Source: Chionis minor (taxonomy: Eukaryota > Chordata > Aves > Charadriiformes > Chionididae). From it: 64,000 nt of DNA. Location: positions 248,001 through 312,000 of the forward strand of contig VZSF01001417.1 in the NCBI GenBank assembly GCA_013398295.1, in the 5' to 3' direction. Both the position numbers and the translations under genes were made by a program. Below are positions 62,351-64,000 of the stretch, in pieces; position 1 is the stretch's first letter; each line of letters begins with the position of its first letter. The notes beneath the pieces were generated by a model. That model did not search any database. It saw only the letters and a list, made by a program, of their open reading frames with translations, and was not told the origin of the DNA.

Positions 62351-64000
62351 TATGTGCAATGTTCATGGTCCTAAAAGCTGAGCTTTATTATTCTGTGTTT
62401 CAATATAGCTCTCCAGCTGGGAAATTTGTATGGTAAGGTACTATCTCTCAGAAATGCAGATTTTTCTTTTTTTTATTTATTTTTGAAGTGTGTTGAAGTT
62501 TTCAAAGAAAGAAGAAAAACCACTCGCAAAGCAAAAAACACTTGCAAAGCAAAATAAGTTTTAAGATTGTACATCACAACATGTGTTAGTTCTAGATACT
62601 TAATTTAAACTGTCATGGTGCTTCTGTCTTACAATCACTTCCAGTCAGAGAATTTCAGATCCTCAATATGATGGTTTTAGTACAGATTAATAAGTGTACC
62701 TTACCAGTTTAAATGGCTAATCTAGGTGATACACATACCAGTCAATATTAAATGCAGAGCAAGTTGCTAAAGTTGGATTCTTGATGTCATATTGAGACTC
62801 CTAAATAGGTGGCCTGCTTCTTCAGAAGTGCTGTTTGGCAGCTCATGTTAAACTTGAAAGCATTTTGAGTATCTAGCTGCTAAGTTCTCTTAAGTCTTCA
62901 GACCAGTGTAATTGTCCAAACACTGATTTGTAAACCAGGTTTTACCGCTTTATTTTTACTCAGGCAGTGAAGACACTGCAACAGAACAGTTATACTAAAA
63001 AATATAGTAGGTTGATTACCTGGGGTTAATTAAATAACACACAAAATGAGATATTTGTGTCTGAGGACCATACTGGGGATATCTCTTAGTGGAGAAAATG
63101 GTCTACTGCCATACTTTAAACTTCAGGATCAAGACCTTTGAATGAATAGTATTGGGAGCTGCACAAATGAACGATTTACAGGGATTAATTAGCAGAAGGC
63201 TTGTTGGGTTTACCATTCAAATGGTTTTTATGAATTTTTGTGAACAAAGAATTCTCTCCTACTGTTAAAAATTTGCTTCAGTTGTACAGCTCATTCTATT
63301 AATGCAAGTTAGAGTTAGGAAAATTCAACGAAATGTTTCGTAGTCATGATGGTGCAGCAATGATGGATATAGTCAGTAGCATCTCTCACTTCATTCTGTC
63401 TGCCAAAGCACAATTGTTTTCTAAGTTAAAATGAGTATGTTCTCACCTAAGATCTATCCAAAAGTACACTTACTCTGTGATCTAATGTATTTGTATTTAA
63501 GTACTCAAGACTTTACAGGTATTTCTAGATGGGGGGTGGGGCTGTAGAGAGTAAAAATAAAAAAAAAAGAAATCCAAGAAGAACCCAGAACTTGAATAAC
63601 AACTTCCCCTTCAGATGTCTAATTGTTCCTTTAGTGATTTTGTTGAAACTATTAATATAAAAATCTTCTAGATTTGCCTCCTAAGTCAGTCTTGCCAAGC
63701 CTTTAATCATCTACATAATGTGTCTGGTTTGGTTCCAGTTTATGAATGTTCTTGAGCTGAAGTACTTCAGTATGGATACAATACATGCTGTTGGGATTTT
63801 TTTATTTGTTTTTAAATTTTTATGTAGTTGGGAAGTAGGTGTGTCTTTGCCACCGGACCTGTTCTTAGAGCATTTAAGGCTCAATTTAGCTACCTTACAT
63901 AGCAGATTGTGTCATTTTAACTTTAAAACACTTTTGTTGTCAGGTTGACTGTTCACAGATGTCTACCAGATATTATAGTTCATCTTTACCACTAATGATA

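Larger units (their letters stand above)
58203..64000 (+). other. CPEB2: CPEB2 intron 2, start of a long intron
   Basis: The GTAAGG donor opens an AT-rich intron that continues past the right edge. Apart from a MIR-like SINE (58700-58870) and a perfect 20-bp palindrome (62331-62350), I see no exon, no CR1 tail and no RNA gene. Open frames up to 101 codons are antisense shadows of exon 2 or chance. Confidence 0.8.

Noticed and set aside
58203..64000. Next CPEB2 exon (VRSSLQLPAW...)
   Set aside because: I searched intron 2 for sequence coding this segment and saw none, so it must lie beyond the window.

Overview
The window is vertebrate nuclear DNA, almost certainly avian. The evidence is a typical bird CR1 retroposon tail (minus strand, 11900-12190), several older sauropsid CR1 copies, a low density of other transposons, and spliced exons of a gene I recognise as CPEB2. 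CPEB2 encodes cytoplasmic polyadenylation element-binding protein 2. Short runs of N beside long G or C homopolymers in the GC-richest part point to a draft assembly with drop-out at a GC-rich promoter.

Layout. Positions 1 to about 52,400 look like a gene desert. I find no exon there that I can assign to a protein family. It holds retroposon fossils: a MIR-like SINE near 11.0 kb, CR1 copies at 11.3-11.75, 11.9-12.2, 21.8-22.6, 33.4-34.4, 40.8-41.4 and 52.1-52.3 kb, and an L2-like piece at 18.2 kb. It also has simple repeats (GATA at 4.6 kb, a hexamer array at 12.4 kb, a 20-bp minisatellite at 10.05 kb) and two isolated GC/CpG-rich islands near 16.2-17.6 kb and 37.3-37.9 kb. The rest is AT-rich single-copy sequence that may carry distal regulatory elements.

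From about 52.4 to 55.9 kb there is a strong CpG island containing the 5' end of CPEB2 on the plus strand. The large first recognised coding exon (ATG at 54353, donor after 55543) encodes a Gln/Pro/His/Ser-rich disordered N-terminus with a 12-Gln run. Exon 2 (57924-58202) encodes the conserved 93-residue segment with HGRDHRRTGNMG and KSWIEDNVFRTDNNS. Both exons are phase 0 and have GT-AG borders. The RNA-recognition motifs and zinc-binding domain are encoded beyond the right edge. Everything after 58203 is intron 2, which includes a MIR-like SINE at 58.7 kb and a perfect 20-bp forkhead-like palindrome at 62.3 kb.

The most useful open question is the true CPEB2 N-terminus. The reading frame stays open for about 100 codons upstream of the ATG, to a stop at 54047. 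That stretch has CPEB2-like composition and is preceded by a plausible 3' splice site (AG at 54066-54067). A competing reading is that TATA-like motifs at 53964 and 53989 mark a promoter and the stretch is 5' UTR. I saw no bacterial-style system, CRISPR, tRNA or rRNA gene. No claim of a new biological system is justified.
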